Origin: Nitrosococcus watsonii C-113
GTDB taxonomy: Bacteria > Pseudomonadota > Gammaproteobacteria > Nitrosococcales > Nitrosococcaceae
DNA: 64,000 nt
Direction of reading: 5' to 3'
Assembly: GCF_000143085.1 (NCBI RefSeq)
Contig: NC_014315.1
Location: 248,001 to 312,000, forward strand
In this document: positions 28,315 through 37,599 of the stretch, in pieces
Layout: each line of letters opens with the position of its first letter
Numbering within the stretch: position 1 is the first letter of the stretch
Position numbers and translations under genes: made by a program
The notes under the pieces: generated by a model
Databases searched by the model: none
What the model was told of the DNA's origin: nothing
What the model saw: only the letters and a program-made list of their open reading frames with translations

Positions 28315-29310
28315 ATGGCTGAGACATTCAATACTGACTTAAGCGATACCGATAGGGCAAGGCTAAAGGTTGATTTCTGTGGGCTGGCGTTGCAAAGTCC
28401 CTTAGTGTTGCTTTCAGGTTGCGTCGGTTTTGGGGAAGAATATACGCGGGTAGTAGGTTTCTCCAACCGGGAGGTGGGCGCGGTATGTCTTAAGGGAACC
28501 ACGGCAGCTCCCCGTTTGGGAAATGCCCCCCATCGTATTTATGAGACGCCCATGGGCATGCTTAATGCCATTGGCTTGCAAAATCCCGGCATGGATTATG
28601 TGGTCGATCATATTTTGCCGACGCTTGATTTTAGCGAAACTTATTATATCGCCAACGTTTCTGGCTCCACTATTGAAGAGTATGTGGCGGTCACCCGCCG
28701 CTTTGATGATTCCCCCATTGATGCCATAGAAATCAATATTTCCTGTCCTAATGTAAAAGAAGGGGGTGTTGCTTTTGGCAATGATCCCGATATGTCGGCG
28801 CGGGTGGTAGAAGTTTGTCGGAAAGTGACTCGTAAACCCCTGATCACCAAGCTTTCCCCTAACCAAACCTCGATAGAGGAAAATGCCCGTCGCTGTATCG
28901 AAGCGGGAACGGATGCATTTGCCGTCATCAATACCCTTATGGGAATGGCCATTGATATAGAGCAGCGCACCCCGCTGCTCGGGAATATCCAGGGGGGATT
29001 GTCGGGACCCGCCATAAAGCCAATCGCCTTACTCAAGGTACGCCAAGTCTATCAGGTATGCCGGGAGCATGGTATTCCGATTATTGGGCAGGGAGGAGTT
29101 GCTTCTGGCAAGGATGCTCTGGAATTTCTCATTGCGGGCGCTACTACCGTGGGAGTAGGTACCGCCTTGTTTTATGATCCTTTGCTTTGCGCCAAAATCA
29201 ACACGGAAATCGTGGCTTACCTTAAGCGCCATGACTTAGCGACAGTAGCGCAATTAACAGGGAGCTTACGCTTAAATGAAGAAGTTTCGGGTTGCGCCGT
29301 GAGTGGCTAA
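28315..29310 (+). CDS. Dihydroorotate dehydrogenase, class 1B-like
   Basis: A 331-residue FMN enzyme that oxidises dihydroorotate to orotate in pyrimidine synthesis. The active-site segment NISCPNVKEGG has Cys (C144) as the catalytic base, as in class 1 enzymes, and matches the 1B type; class 2 quinone-linked enzymes have Ser. Other motifs are AIGLQNPG near residue 85 and GQGGVASGKDALEFLIAG. Class 1B enzymes usually pair with PyrK, an FAD and [2Fe-2S] protein, but no pyrK is adjacent, so the electron acceptor is unclear. Its stop overlaps the convergent gene by four bases. Confidence 0.85.
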   Translation: MAETFNTDLSDTDRARLKVDFCGLALQSPLVLLSGCVGFGEEYTRVVGFSNREVGAVCLKGTTAAPRLGNAPHRIYETPMGMLNAIGLQNPGMDYVVDHILPTLDFSETYYIANVSGSTIEEYVAVTRRFDDSPIDAIEINISCPNVKEGGVAFGNDPDMSARVVEVCRKVTRKPLITKLSPNQTSIEENARRCIEAGTDAFAVINTLMGMAIDIEQRTPLLGNIQGGLSGPAIKPIALLKVRQVYQVCREHGIPIIGQGGVASGKDALEFLIAGATTVGVGTALFYDPLLCAKINTEIVAYLKRHDLATVAQLTGSLRLNEEVSGCAVSG

Positions 29311-30356
29311 GTATCAGAGGTTGCAAGCAATTGGCGTAGTTTCCAGCGAGAGTCTCGTGCTTGGCGGCAGCCTCCATAACGAAAGGGTGGGGTGAGGCCA
29401 GGGTGGATAAAGCGCAAGTCCACAAACCAAACACACAGGTGGTGAGCGTTACGTTCAATGGCGTAAAGCGCCGGGAGCTGAGCAAATTGGCGGTAATCCT
29501 GTAAAATTTCCTGCTGCCAAACGGTACGAGCTAAAGATTCCTCGTTGAAATTTCCGTAAAGTCGGTATCGTTTCCACTTCATCGCACTCAGTGGGGGATA
29601 GGCTGTATAGAGGCGAACCCAAAAAGGAGGGTTGGGGGAAGCAGGAACCGCGAGTTGTTGGCGCAGAAGGTTAACTTGGCTGACGTAATAGATCTGAGGC
29701 GCCGCTACCACGATCTTCCAATTAAATGGGGATAGGGGTTGGGGCAAGGCATGGACTTGGATGTTGGCTAGTGATTGTTGGCGGGCATATTCATAGCCCA
29801 AGGCTAATGCCTGGGTTCGGAGTATTCCCTGAAAGCCCACATAGGCTATCAACATAGCTAAACCTGCTACCGCCGGCAGGCGGGAGCGGCGCCAATACCA
29901 GCAGCCTAATAATCCAAGGGCAATAATACCGGTAAACCAAGGATCAATGACGAAGGTAGTAGGCCAGGCGGCTTTGTAGCTGGAAAAAGGGGCAAAGATC
30001 TGGGTGCCGTAGGCGGTAATCACGTCCCCGGCGATATGAATACTGATTCCTAAGAGGGACACGCCGAAATAGGCTTTCCAGGGTTTTTGTTTTCCCCGAA
30101 ACCACCAAAACAAGGTAGCCAGCAGCGCCCCCCATAAGGGTAGCATGATCACGGAATGGGTGATTCCCCGGTGCAGGTTAAGATAAGTAAGTAAGTTGGT
30201 GGTCCAGCGAAGGATAAAATCGCTATCCGGAAAAGCGGCAGCTAAAGCGCCCAGTACCATTCGTTCCCCGGATTCGAGCTGGATGGCCCGTCGCTTGGAA
30301 GAAGCAGTGGCGCGAGCTAGCAGCGCACCGCTTAAAGCATGGGTAAGGGTATCCAT
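29307..30356 (-). CDS. YdjM-type membrane metal-dependent hydrolase family protein
   Basis: A 349-residue inner-membrane protein of the DUF457/YdjM family. The N-terminal MDTLTHALSGALLARA with its conserved His, PDSD, NLHRGITHS and the later HIAGDVITAYGTQIFAPF hold the His/Asp residues thought to bind metal. About four to five membrane segments occupy the first two-thirds; the last ~150 residues are soluble. The biochemical role of this family is poorly known. It may be cotranscribed with the TetR gene upstream. Confidence 0.8.
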   Translation of the reverse strand: MDTLTHALSGALLARATASSKRRAIQLESGERMVLGALAAAFPDSDFILRWTTNLLTYLNLHRGITHSVIMLPLWGALLATLFWWFRGKQKPWKAYFGVSLLGISIHIAGDVITAYGTQIFAPFSSYKAAWPTTFVIDPWFTGIIALGLLGCWYWRRSRLPAVAGLAMLIAYVGFQGILRTQALALGYEYARQQSLANIQVHALPQPLSPFNWKIVVAAPQIYYVSQVNLLRQQLAVPASPNPPFWVRLYTAYPPLSAMKWKRYRLYGNFNEESLARTVWQQEILQDYRQFAQLPALYAIERNAHHLCVWFVDLRFIHPGLTPPFRYGGCRQARDSRWKLRQLLATSDT

Positions 30357-30420
30357 TGCAATGGTAGTGGAGCGCCAAATTAGTTCTGTTTTGTCGCAAA
30401 GAGGAAGAGCATTGATTTCC

Positions 30421-31068
30421 TTATTCTTTAGGTACCTTTTGGGGTGGAGTTGCTGTGAAATTTGGTTCTTGCCGGCGGGACTGCAGGAACGAGGGCTTGC
30501 GGGACTCTATGACTTCACCTAGATACAGCATTCTATCGAGTAATCGGCGGGTTCTTTCATAATTTTGGGTGGGATCATTGAGCCAGCAGAGAAAAGTAGC
30601 CAGGTAGGTGGAAGTCAAAGCCGTTTCATCAAGCGCCCGAAACAGAAAAGTTTGCTCCCGCTGGGCGGCCTCCCGAGCCCATTGTACCGTACGGCTGATG
30701 CGCAGCAGGCTTGCCATTTGCATATGGAGGTGCCCTGGTTCAAGCCGGTTAAATACCATTTGACGCATCACTGAGCGGTGCGGAGAGAAAGCTTCCAGCC
30801 ATGCCATAAACAGTTGATTGAGGCGCTCCCGAGGAGAGAAGGACGAGAAGTGAGGACGGTTCGCCTCATTCAGCATGGCCTCATCGGCCCGGTCTAGCCA
30901 TGCGTCCACCAGTTCTTCCTTTTCCCTGAAATAGTGACGAATATGGTTTAAGGTCAATCCTGTCCGTTGGGCAATGTGGTATAAACGCACATTTTCCCAA
31001 GAAGTTTCCTCGGCTAATTCCAAGGCAGCATCAAGAATGATATCGGGGGCGCTCGTTGTTTTCTCCAT
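30421..31068 (-). CDS. TetR-family transcriptional regulator
   Basis: A 215-residue regulator. The N-terminal 60 residues form the TetR helix-turn-helix (WENVRLYHIAQRTGLTLNHIRHYF, split over residues 20-43), with an alpha-helical C-terminal ligand or dimer domain. It diverges from the beta-barrel outer-membrane gene with about 130 bp between starts. It may therefore control that gene or the YdjM-like gene downstream. The ligand is unknown. Confidence 0.85.
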   Translation of the reverse strand: MEKTTSAPDIILDAALELAEETSWENVRLYHIAQRTGLTLNHIRHYFREKEELVDAWLDRADEAMLNEANRPHFSSFSPRERLNQLFMAWLEAFSPHRSVMRQMVFNRLEPGHLHMQMASLLRISRTVQWAREAAQREQTFLFRALDETALTSTYLATFLCWLNDPTQNYERTRRLLDRMLYLGEVIESRKPSFLQSRRQEPNFTATPPQKVPKE

Positions 31069-31197
31069 GGTGAATTTTCTTACTGTAGGCTTTAGTAAAC
31101 AGTATAGCGCGTTTTACGAGAACTGCAGTTTCAATTTTACTGGCTACTATATGTACAGTAGGCAAACAGTCGGGTGCATAAACAAAGAGAGAGTATC

Positions 31198-32442
31198 GTG
31201 GATAGTAAACGTAATCTACTTTTCGTAAAAATCTTGCTTTTTATGCTTGTATCACTAAACGTTCAGGCTAATGGGTTAGCTGATATTCGCCCTTATTTAC
31301 AACCTCGGTTTGGGTTCGAAAACTCTTTTTATAATTATACGAAACCCGATACGGTCTCTGATGTGCGTCTTGAATCTCCCTCGGAAGAACCCCATATTGG
31401 CGCCACCTTAGGCGCTGATCTAGGGCGCTACTGGGGCATTGAACTTGCCTACGATTATATTAAAACCAACCTTTTGCAGACCTCTGGCAAAAAAGCAGGT
31501 GATTACGCTGCAACGACTTGGCTTGGCCAGCTAAGATTCCGCTACCCGTTACTCCAGGAGCGACTGGTTCCCTACCTACTGGCCGGTGGTGGTATCGGTA
31601 TCGGAGAGTTTAGCGGCCGCGAGGATTTTTCCTTTACGGGGGGCGGTAGCGACACAGTGCCTCTGGGTGTGGTTGGTGGCGGCGCTGAATATTTTATAAC
31701 AGATAATATTGCCCTTGGAGTCGAAGCGAAATATTATTTCGGCTTTCATCCTGACATCTGGGTTGGCACTAAGGAGCGGGAACTTACCCTGGACGCTGTT
31801 GGTGTCACCGCGAACATGCGTGTTTATTTGGATGAGTTAGCGACAGGTAAGTATGCTCGTCTTGGACAGCAACGACCGGCTCGGGACAAGGATGCCATGC
31901 GAGGTTATCTTAGCTTGCGAGGCGGGGTTGCGTTTCTTACGGATAGAAATGCTGTTCCAGAGGCTAGTTTCGATAGTACTTCTGGACCGTGGCCCAGTGG
32001 CTCAATAGGCATGAATTTCAACAAGCATTGGGGCATGGAGCTTGCCGGTGATTATGGCCGCACCCAGTTGCGATCACCTACTTTTGGAAAAATTACGGGC
32101 TATCCTATCTGGACCATCTCGGTCCTGGGACGTTTTCGTTACCCTTTGCTTGATGATAAACTTAGCCCCTATATATTAGCTGGCCCCGGCCTTGGTTTTG
32201 CCGAGATAGGCGATCCGGATCAGCCACTTTCTGTCACTGGATTAGGCGGTGGTCAGGATAATTCCATTGTGGCCATCTTCGGTGCTGGCGTTGATTACTT
32301 TGTCGGCTATAATATAGCGCTTAACCTTGAAGTCAAACGGGCTGCTTTTTTCAACACCCAGGTCAAGATCAATGGCCAATCCGAAACGTTATCGCCAGAG
32401 TTTGTTTCCCTGACGGCGGGCATCCGTGTTTTTTTTCCTTGA
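31198..32442 (+). CDS. Outer-membrane beta-barrel protein with tandem duplicated barrel
   Basis: A 414-residue exported protein (GTG start at 31198 or at 31174). A signal peptide ends around LNVQA-NG. Two similar halves follow: residues of the first half (WGIELAYDYIKTNL, FRYPLLQERLVPYLLAGGG, EYFITDNIALGVEAKYYF) reappear in the second (WGMELAGDYGRTQL, FRYPLLDDKLSPYILAGPG, DYFVGYNIALNLEVKRA). Each half looks like an OmpA-like/OmpW-like 8-strand barrel, and the protein ends in FFP, with a terminal aromatic near the end. A TetR gene is divergent to it. Its function is unknown. Confidence 0.8.
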   Translation: MDSKRNLLFVKILLFMLVSLNVQANGLADIRPYLQPRFGFENSFYNYTKPDTVSDVRLESPSEEPHIGATLGADLGRYWGIELAYDYIKTNLLQTSGKKAGDYAATTWLGQLRFRYPLLQERLVPYLLAGGGIGIGEFSGREDFSFTGGGSDTVPLGVVGGGAEYFITDNIALGVEAKYYFGFHPDIWVGTKERELTLDAVGVTANMRVYLDELATGKYARLGQQRPARDKDAMRGYLSLRGGVAFLTDRNAVPEASFDSTSGPWPSGSIGMNFNKHWGMELAGDYGRTQLRSPTFGKITGYPIWTISVLGRFRYPLLDDKLSPYILAGPGLGFAEIGDPDQPLSVTGLGGGQDNSIVAIFGAGVDYFVGYNIALNLEVKRAAFFNTQVKINGQSETLSPEFVSLTAGIRVFFP

Positions 32443-32503
32443 CCTAAATAAGCATTAAAAATAATCCTGCTTGTTCAGGCGTTCACTTGCGAGAGGATTA
32501 TCG

Positions 32504-33286
32504 ATGAAAGAGATGGATGATACCGATCCGACGGCTGATAGAGTGGGCGAAGAGTCCAGTGTATTGCACGATCAGCTATTTGCGGAAAGTAACGCGGCTA
32601 TTGAAGATTTTCGTTTTGACGAGGCCACGGCCTCCGTGTTCGATGATATGGTATATCGTTCTGTTCCCTTCTATGATGAAATGCAGCGGATGACCGAAGA
32701 AATTGCCGCTGATTTTGCCGTACCAGGGACTAATCTCTTTGATTTAGGATGCGCGACCGGAACTACGCTTTTAAGATTAGATGCAGCCATAGATCCTGGC
32801 GTCCACTTCATCGGCGTGGATAATTCCCTGGAAATGTTGGAGAAAGGGCGGCAAAAGTTCTTGGCGCGGAAAAGTGCTCGCCGCTGTGAATTTATGGCGG
32901 CTGATTTGCACCGCGAGCGGATTGTCGAAGATGCTTCTGTAGTCATCATGATACTGACCCTGCAGTTTATCCGCCCACTGCACCGTACCCGGATGCTTCA
33001 GAGTCTTATTGCGGGAATGAATGAGCAGGCTTGCCTTATTATCTTTGAGAAAGTGACTTTGAACGATAGCCTGTTTAATCGCCTGTTTATCCGCTACTAT
33101 TATAATATGAAAAAGCGCCAGGGCTATTCCGATGTGGAAATTACTCGGAAGCGGGAAGCCTTAGAGAATGTGCTCATCCCTTACCGTCCCGAGGAAAACC
33201 ATGAGCTATTGACGAGCGTTGGGTTTACCCACATTGAGGAGTTTTTTCGCTGGTATAATTTCACTGGCATCCTGGCGGTTAAATGA
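32504..33286 (+). CDS. cmoA: CmoA-like SAM enzyme (carboxy-SAM synthase family)
   Basis: A 260-residue Rossmann-fold protein resembling CmoA, which makes carboxy-SAM from SAM and prephenate for wobble uridine modification (cmo5U34). Shared features are [21 protein letters not shown] (near residues 40-60), the SAM-binding [14 protein letters not shown] and [22 protein letters not shown]-like ribosome site precedes the ATG at 32504; the frame opens 33 bases earlier. CmoB is not adjacent in this window, so a different substrate is possible. An isoprenylcysteine-methyltransferase-like gene starts 13 bp later. Confidence 0.72.
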   Translation: MKEMDDTDPTADRVGEESSVLHDQLFAESNAAIEDFRFDEATASVFDDMVYRSVPFYDEMQRMTEEIAADFAVPGTNLFDLGCATGTTLLRLDAAIDPGVHFIGVDNSLEMLEKGRQKFLARKSARRCEFMAADLHRERIVEDASVVIMILTLQFIRPLHRTRMLQSLIAGMNEQACLIIFEKVTLNDSLFNRLFIRYYYNMKKRQGYSDVEITRKREALENVLIPYRPEENHELLTSVGFTHIEEFFRWYNFTGILAVK

Positions 33287-33299
33287 GGCCAAATTTGCC

Positions 33300-34052
33300 A
33301 TGAAATTATCTTGCCAATCATCTCTTATCCATTATGGCAATTTTCTCTTTAAGTACCGTAATATTGTTTTCCCTTTGGTTTTAGTGGTCTTGCTGTTTGG
33401 TTTTCGCCCCTTGCCGCTATCAGATAATACGAGTTATAGCTTGGGAACGAGTATGCTTGGATTTTTCATCTCTGCTATGGGAGAGGGCATTCGTGTTGCC
33501 GTGATTGGTTTAGCTTATATTAAGCGGGGAGGACTTAATAAACGAGTCCATGCCGATACCCTGGTGCAGGAAGGAATCTTCGCCCACTGCCGAAACCCCC
33601 TTTACCTAGGCAATTTGCTGATACTATTTGGACTGTTTCTTATCCACAATAACCCCTGGGTCTACTTTTTAGGGCTTGGTTTTTTTCTGACCGCCTATAC
33701 CGCCATTGTGATGGCTGAAGAGGCCTACCTAGAAGCAAAATTTGGTGCTGATTACCAGAGTTATTGTCGTCGGGTAAACCGCTGGCTTCCGCGACTAAGA
33801 GGGCTAGGGAAGACCCTGGGGAGCATGCAGTTTAACTGGCGCCGGGTTATTGCCAAGGATTATGCTAGTGCTTATAGCTGGATGGTGTTAGCCTTGCTGA
33901 TAATGGGCTATAAAGCGCTTCTGTTTCCTTTAACCGAGCAAGCTGCCCTTTGGCTCAAGGAGTTAGGAATTTTATTTATTCTCCTGACCACGGTTTTTAT
34001 CATTGCGCGGTATTTAAAAAAGAGCGGTTGCCTGGCAGAAAAAAAGGGATAG
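33300..34052 (+). CDS. Membrane methyltransferase, isoprenylcysteine/phospholipid methyltransferase family
   Basis: A 250-residue integral membrane protein with about five to six hydrophobic segments. RNPLYLGNLLILFG and the following EEAYLEAKFGADYQSYCRRVNRWLP form the SAM-binding signature of the ICMT/PEMT family. The start is the ATG at 33300; the frame runs back to 33219 but overlaps the CmoA-like gene and loses the family's start. Members methylate isoprenylcysteines, phospholipids or unknown membrane substrates. It follows the CmoA-like gene by 13 bp, so they are probably in one transcript. Confidence 0.8.
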   Translation: MKLSCQSSLIHYGNFLFKYRNIVFPLVLVVLLFGFRPLPLSDNTSYSLGTSMLGFFISAMGEGIRVAVIGLAYIKRGGLNKRVHADTLVQEGIFAHCRNPLYLGNLLILFGLFLIHNNPWVYFLGLGFFLTAYTAIVMAEEAYLEAKFGADYQSYCRRVNRWLPRLRGLGKTLGSMQFNWRRVIAKDYASAYSWMVLALLIMGYKALLFPLTEQAALWLKELGILFILLTTVFIIARYLKKSGCLAEKKG

Positions 34053-34365
34053 TTCATTTTATGCCTAAAGCTGCCTTGCTGGCTTGTTCCGGTGGGGAGC
34101 ATAGCTTAATTTTTATCGCTATCAGCCCTGGTCAGCACAGCTTAACTGATTACCCTAATGATCAAAAACGAGGTTGGAAAACACCTTCCCGGATTACTTC
34201 CGCAATTTTCATATCCTCTAACGTTATAAAAGCTTAAATCTGCTTCGGCAGTTTAAAGCTTGTTGATAGAAAAATAATTCATGATGATGGCTATTCTCGC
34301 CGCCTATTCATTTCAAGAGGGCTTATGTAAGCACAGTTAGTTTTTTATCTCTTCATATTCCAAAA
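34053..34365. other. Intergenic region with a UUCG-capped hairpin
   Basis: About 310 bp without a convincing gene. The only clear structure is a hairpin at 34230-34261: arms AAGCTTAAATCTGC and GCAGTTTAAAGCTT pair at 12 of 14 positions around the stable tetraloop TTCG. It lacks a strong T-run, so it may be a weak terminator or a processing signal. Confidence 0.55.
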
Positions 34366-35136
34366 ATGAACACTTTATATAAGTGGGGCTATCCGTCCCG
34401 CCAAGCTTTTTGCGTTTGGTTGGGCGAGTCCCTTGGAAGGCACCTGCTGAAAATCGAGCAGGCGGAGCTGGAAAAAGTTCTGCCTGATCTATTTGGCTAT
34501 CACCTAGTCCAGCTAGGATCTGTGCGCAGAGGAATGGATTTGCTATCCTCTAGCTGCATTTGGCACCGAGTAGTATTGGAGGCAGAGATTTGGCCAGAGG
34601 CTCAGGCGCCTAGTTTACTGTCCCACGTAGATGCTCTGCCCTTTGCCAGCGCAACTGTGGATGGGATAATTTTACCTCATGTGCTGGAGTATGAAGAGAA
34701 CCCCCATCAGGTGCTACGAGAGGTCCAACGGGTGTTGGTGCCCTATGGCACGCTAGCTATTTTAGGTTTCAATCCCTGGAGTTTTTGGGGTTTTTGGCGA
34801 TTTATTTTATATCGACGGGGAAGCATGCCTTGGTGTGGCCGTTTCTATAGTCCCACGCGTATTCAGGATTGGTTGGCCTTATTGGGTTTCAAGACAGTGG
34901 AGTTACGGTATTTTTTATTTCGCCCCCCTTTGCGGCAGCCACGATTGATGCGGCGCTTACGCTTCCTAGAGTTGATAGGGCGGCGTTGGTGCCCTTTTTT
35001 TGCGGGAGGCTACTTGGTGGTGGCTAAAAAGCAGGTGGTGCGCCTAAATCCGATAGACTCTCTTTGGTGCGAGAAGGAAAGTTTAGATATGCCTGTCCTG
35101 GCGGAACCGACGACCCGGGAGCGCTGCCGTGACTGA
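34366..35136 (+). CDS. Class I SAM-dependent methyltransferase (YafS-like)
   Basis: A 256-residue Methyltransf_11-type protein. The motif [23 protein letters not shown] is a divergent motif II/IV region (residues split), and [20 protein letters not shown] follows. The gene order methyltransferase - rnhA - dnaQ matches yafS-rnhA-dnaQ in enterobacteria, so this is the YafS counterpart by position. The reading frame overlaps rnhA by eight bases. Substrate unknown. Confidence 0.85.
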   Translation: MNTLYKWGYPSRQAFCVWLGESLGRHLLKIEQAELEKVLPDLFGYHLVQLGSVRRGMDLLSSSCIWHRVVLEAEIWPEAQAPSLLSHVDALPFASATVDGIILPHVLEYEENPHQVLREVQRVLVPYGTLAILGFNPWSFWGFWRFILYRRGSMPWCGRFYSPTRIQDWLALLGFKTVELRYFLFRPPLRQPRLMRRLRFLELIGRRWCPFFAGGYLVVAKKQVVRLNPIDSLWCEKESLDMPVLAEPTTRERCRD

Positions 35137-35572
35137 GATCGTGGAGATTTTTACGGATGGGGCGTGCCGCGGGAATCCCGGTCCGGGGGGCTGGGGCGCC
35201 CTGCTGCGCTACCAGGGGCATGAAAAAACTCTAGCGGGCGCCGCACCGAAGACGACTAATAACCGAATGGAGTTGATGGCTGCTATCCGAGCTCTAGAGA
35301 CGCTCAAGCGGCCGTGCCGGGTTCATCTGACCACGGATTCGCAATATTTGCGCCAGGGCATTACTTGTTGGCTGACGAATTGGAAGCGGCGGGGATGGAA
35401 AACAGCTAATCGGCAACCTGTCAAGAACATAGATTTGTGGCAGCGTTTGGATCAGGCCGCCGCCCAGCATCGGATAGAATGGTTTTGGGTCCGGGGACAT
35501 GAGGGACACTCAGAAAACGAGCGTGCTGATGCTTTGGCCCGGGGCGCGATAATCAATGGGGAGGAAGGGTGA
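35129..35572 (+). CDS. rnhA: Ribonuclease HI
   Basis: RNase HI cuts the RNA strand of RNA-DNA hybrids. The 147-residue protein has all four metal-binding acidic residues: Asp in [15 protein letters not shown], Glu in [10 protein letters not shown], Asp in TTDSQYL and the last Asp in NERADALA, plus the WVRGHEGH loop with the conserved His. It overlaps the methyltransferase gene upstream and its stop overlaps the dnaQ start as TGATG, so all three are translated together. The divergence of rnhA and dnaQ seen in E. coli is replaced here by codirectional genes. Confidence 0.97.
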   Translation: MTEIVEIFTDGACRGNPGPGGWGALLRYQGHEKTLAGAAPKTTNNRMELMAAIRALETLKRPCRVHLTTDSQYLRQGITCWLTNWKRRGWKTANRQPVKNIDLWQRLDQAAAQHRIEWFWVRGHEGHSENERADALARGAIINGEEG

Positions 35573-36303
35573 TGCGCCAGATTATACTTGATACCGAAAC
35601 TACCGGGTTGGAGCCGAAGGAGGGGCATCGAATCATTGAAATTGGCGGTGTTGAATTAAACTGTCGACGCCGCACTGGCCAGACTTTTCATTGTTATCTA
35701 AACCCGGAACGGGAGGTGGATGAAGGGGCTTTGAAAGTCCATGGCCTGAGCAATGAGTTTTTGTCCGATAAACCCCGTTTTATAGAGATTGCCGAGGAAT
35801 TTCTGGCGTTTATTAAAGGGGCAGAATTAGTGATTCATAACGCGCCTTTTGATGTTGGTTTTTTGGATCATGAGTTGTATTTGCTCGGTTCTAACTGGGG
35901 GAAGGTAAGCGTTAATTGCCAAGTGCTGGACACATTGCAGCTAGCGCGGCAGCGTCATCCTGGCCAAAAAAATAATTTAGATGCTCTTTGCAAACGCTAT
36001 GGGATCGACAACTCTCGCCGGGATCTGCATGGCGCTCTCCTCGATGCGGAAATCCTGGCCGGAGTGTATTTAGCCATGACGGGTGGCCAGGTTAGTTTAA
36101 GCCTGCATGAGTATGGTGACAATAGCACTTCATCTCGCTCAGGAGAGGGGAATTATCGGCCTGTCTCTGCTGAGCGAGCACCGCTTAAGATAGCGCGGGC
36201 AAGCAGGGAGGAACAGAGGGCTCATGAGGCTTGTCTGACTGCTATTGATAAGACAAGTGCTGGTGCTTGCGTGTGGCATCAGCTCGATTCGCTGCCAGAT
36301 TAA
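35572..36303 (+). CDS. dnaQ: DNA polymerase III epsilon subunit, proofreading exonuclease
   Basis: The 3'-5' proofreading exonuclease of the replicase. The 243-residue protein has the DEDDh motifs: ILDTETTGLEP (Exo I), LVIHNAPFDVGFLDHE (Exo II) and HGALLDAEILAGVY (Exo IIIepsilon). The C-terminal ~55 residues contain the flexible linker and the segment that binds the alpha subunit. The ATG at 35572 overlaps the rnhA stop as TGATG; an in-frame GTG precedes it. Confidence 0.96.
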   Translation: MRQIILDTETTGLEPKEGHRIIEIGGVELNCRRRTGQTFHCYLNPEREVDEGALKVHGLSNEFLSDKPRFIEIAEEFLAFIKGAELVIHNAPFDVGFLDHELYLLGSNWGKVSVNCQVLDTLQLARQRHPGQKNNLDALCKRYGIDNSRRDLHGALLDAEILAGVYLAMTGGQVSLSLHEYGDNSTSSRSGEGNYRPVSAERAPLKIARASREEQRAHEACLTAIDKTSAGACVWHQLDSLPD

Positions 36304-36489
36304 CGCGCTATAGGCATGAGTGCTAGCCTGAGTGAAATTCTTATGTCCTGAAGTGGCAGTTAACTCTGCTTGGTGAGTTAGATACTGGAGGCTAAATTTT
36401 ACATGGCCCTTGCGCAAGGCGTACTAATTCGCGGACTCGTTCAGGAATCATGCAACATTCATGTTTAACTCCAAAGTGTTATCCAGTTC

Positions 36490-37539
36490 ATGACGCAATC
36501 CAATAACCCACTAGTATTAAACGAGCGTTCCCAACACCTGCTCAAGGCCATGGTGGAGTGCTATATTCGTGATGGAGAACCCGTGGGTTCCCGGACTTTA
36601 TCTCGAGAAAGCCGGTTGGACCTTAGTCCCGCGACTATTCGCAATGTCATGGCCGATCTGGAAGAGCTAGGGTTAGTGTTTTCTCCCCATACTTCAGCGG
36701 GTAGAGTGCCGACAGTTCAAGGCTATCGCTTTTTTATTGACGCTTTGCTAAGACCTAAGCAATTAGGGGTAACCGCCATTCGCGAGCTAGCAATCCAGTT
36801 TGATGTTGAAGCGGAGCCCCGAGCCTTGCTGACTACAGCCTCCCATTTATTGTCTGAAATCAGCCGCTTTGCAGGGGTAGTCATGCTACCGCGGCGAGAG
36901 TGCCGGGCCCTGCGTCAGGTGGAGTTCTTGCCGCTATCGGAGGATCGCATACTGGCAATTCTAGTATTGAATGAGCAAGAAGTGCAAAATCGTATTATCC
37001 ATCCCAGCCGCGCCTATTCTGCTTCAGAATTGCAGCAGGCGGCTAACTATCTTAACGCTATGTTTAAAGGTAAAGATCTTCATGCCGTTCGTAGCCGTCT
37101 TTTGGCCGAGATGGGTGAGGTACGTGAAGATATGGACCGAATCATGCAAACGGCGTTGGAAATTGCTAAACAGGCTTTTATTCCTGGAGAAGAAGCAGAA
37201 GATTGCGTCGTGGCAGGACAGACCAATTTATTGGACTATTTGGATTTATCGGATAAAGAATGTTTGCGCCTATTGTTTGATGCCTTCAATGAGAAACAGG
37301 ATATTTTGCATTTACTTGATCAGTGTCTAAATGCGGGGGGGATACAAATTTTTATTGGTGAAGAATCAGGTTACCAGGTCTTTGATAACTGCAGTGTAGT
37401 CACCGCCCGTTATGGCTCTTCCGAAGGGGCATTGGGGGTGCTTGGGGTGATTGGCCCCACGCGGATGAATTATGAACAGGTAATTTCCCTAGTAGATGTC
37501 ACAGCCCGATTATTGGGCGCAGCCTTGAATTCAAAGTAA
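36490..37539 (+). CDS. hrcA: Heat-inducible transcription repressor HrcA
   Basis: HrcA represses heat-shock operons by binding CIRCE elements and is itself folded by GroEL. The 349-residue protein begins with a winged helix (GEPVGSRTLSRESRLDLSP near residues 22-42) and continues with the HrcA-specific domain. It leads the hrcA-grpE-dnaK-dnaJ cluster. No complete CIRCE (TTAGCACTC-N9-GAGTGCTAA) was found upstream in the window, so its targets, probably groESL, lie elsewhere. Confidence 0.96.
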   Translation: MTQSNNPLVLNERSQHLLKAMVECYIRDGEPVGSRTLSRESRLDLSPATIRNVMADLEELGLVFSPHTSAGRVPTVQGYRFFIDALLRPKQLGVTAIRELAIQFDVEAEPRALLTTASHLLSEISRFAGVVMLPRRECRALRQVEFLPLSEDRILAILVLNEQEVQNRIIHPSRAYSASELQQAANYLNAMFKGKDLHAVRSRLLAEMGEVREDMDRIMQTALEIAKQAFIPGEEAEDCVVAGQTNLLDYLDLSDKECLRLLFDAFNEKQDILHLLDQCLNAGGIQIFIGEESGYQVFDNCSVVTARYGSSEGALGVLGVIGPTRMNYEQVISLVDVTARLLGAALNSK

Positions 37540-37599
37540 ACAATCCCCAACTGTTGTGGTTTTAGGTAGAAGCCTCTAGCAATTTTGGAGAATATCGGT

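Noticed and set aside
33219-33299. Upstream extension of the membrane methyltransferase frame
   Set aside because: Overlaps the CmoA-like gene and is not part of the family; ATG at 33300 fits better.
36313-36330. GAGTGCTAG near the hrcA upstream gap, resembling a CIRCE right half
   Set aside because: No matching left half; not a full operator.
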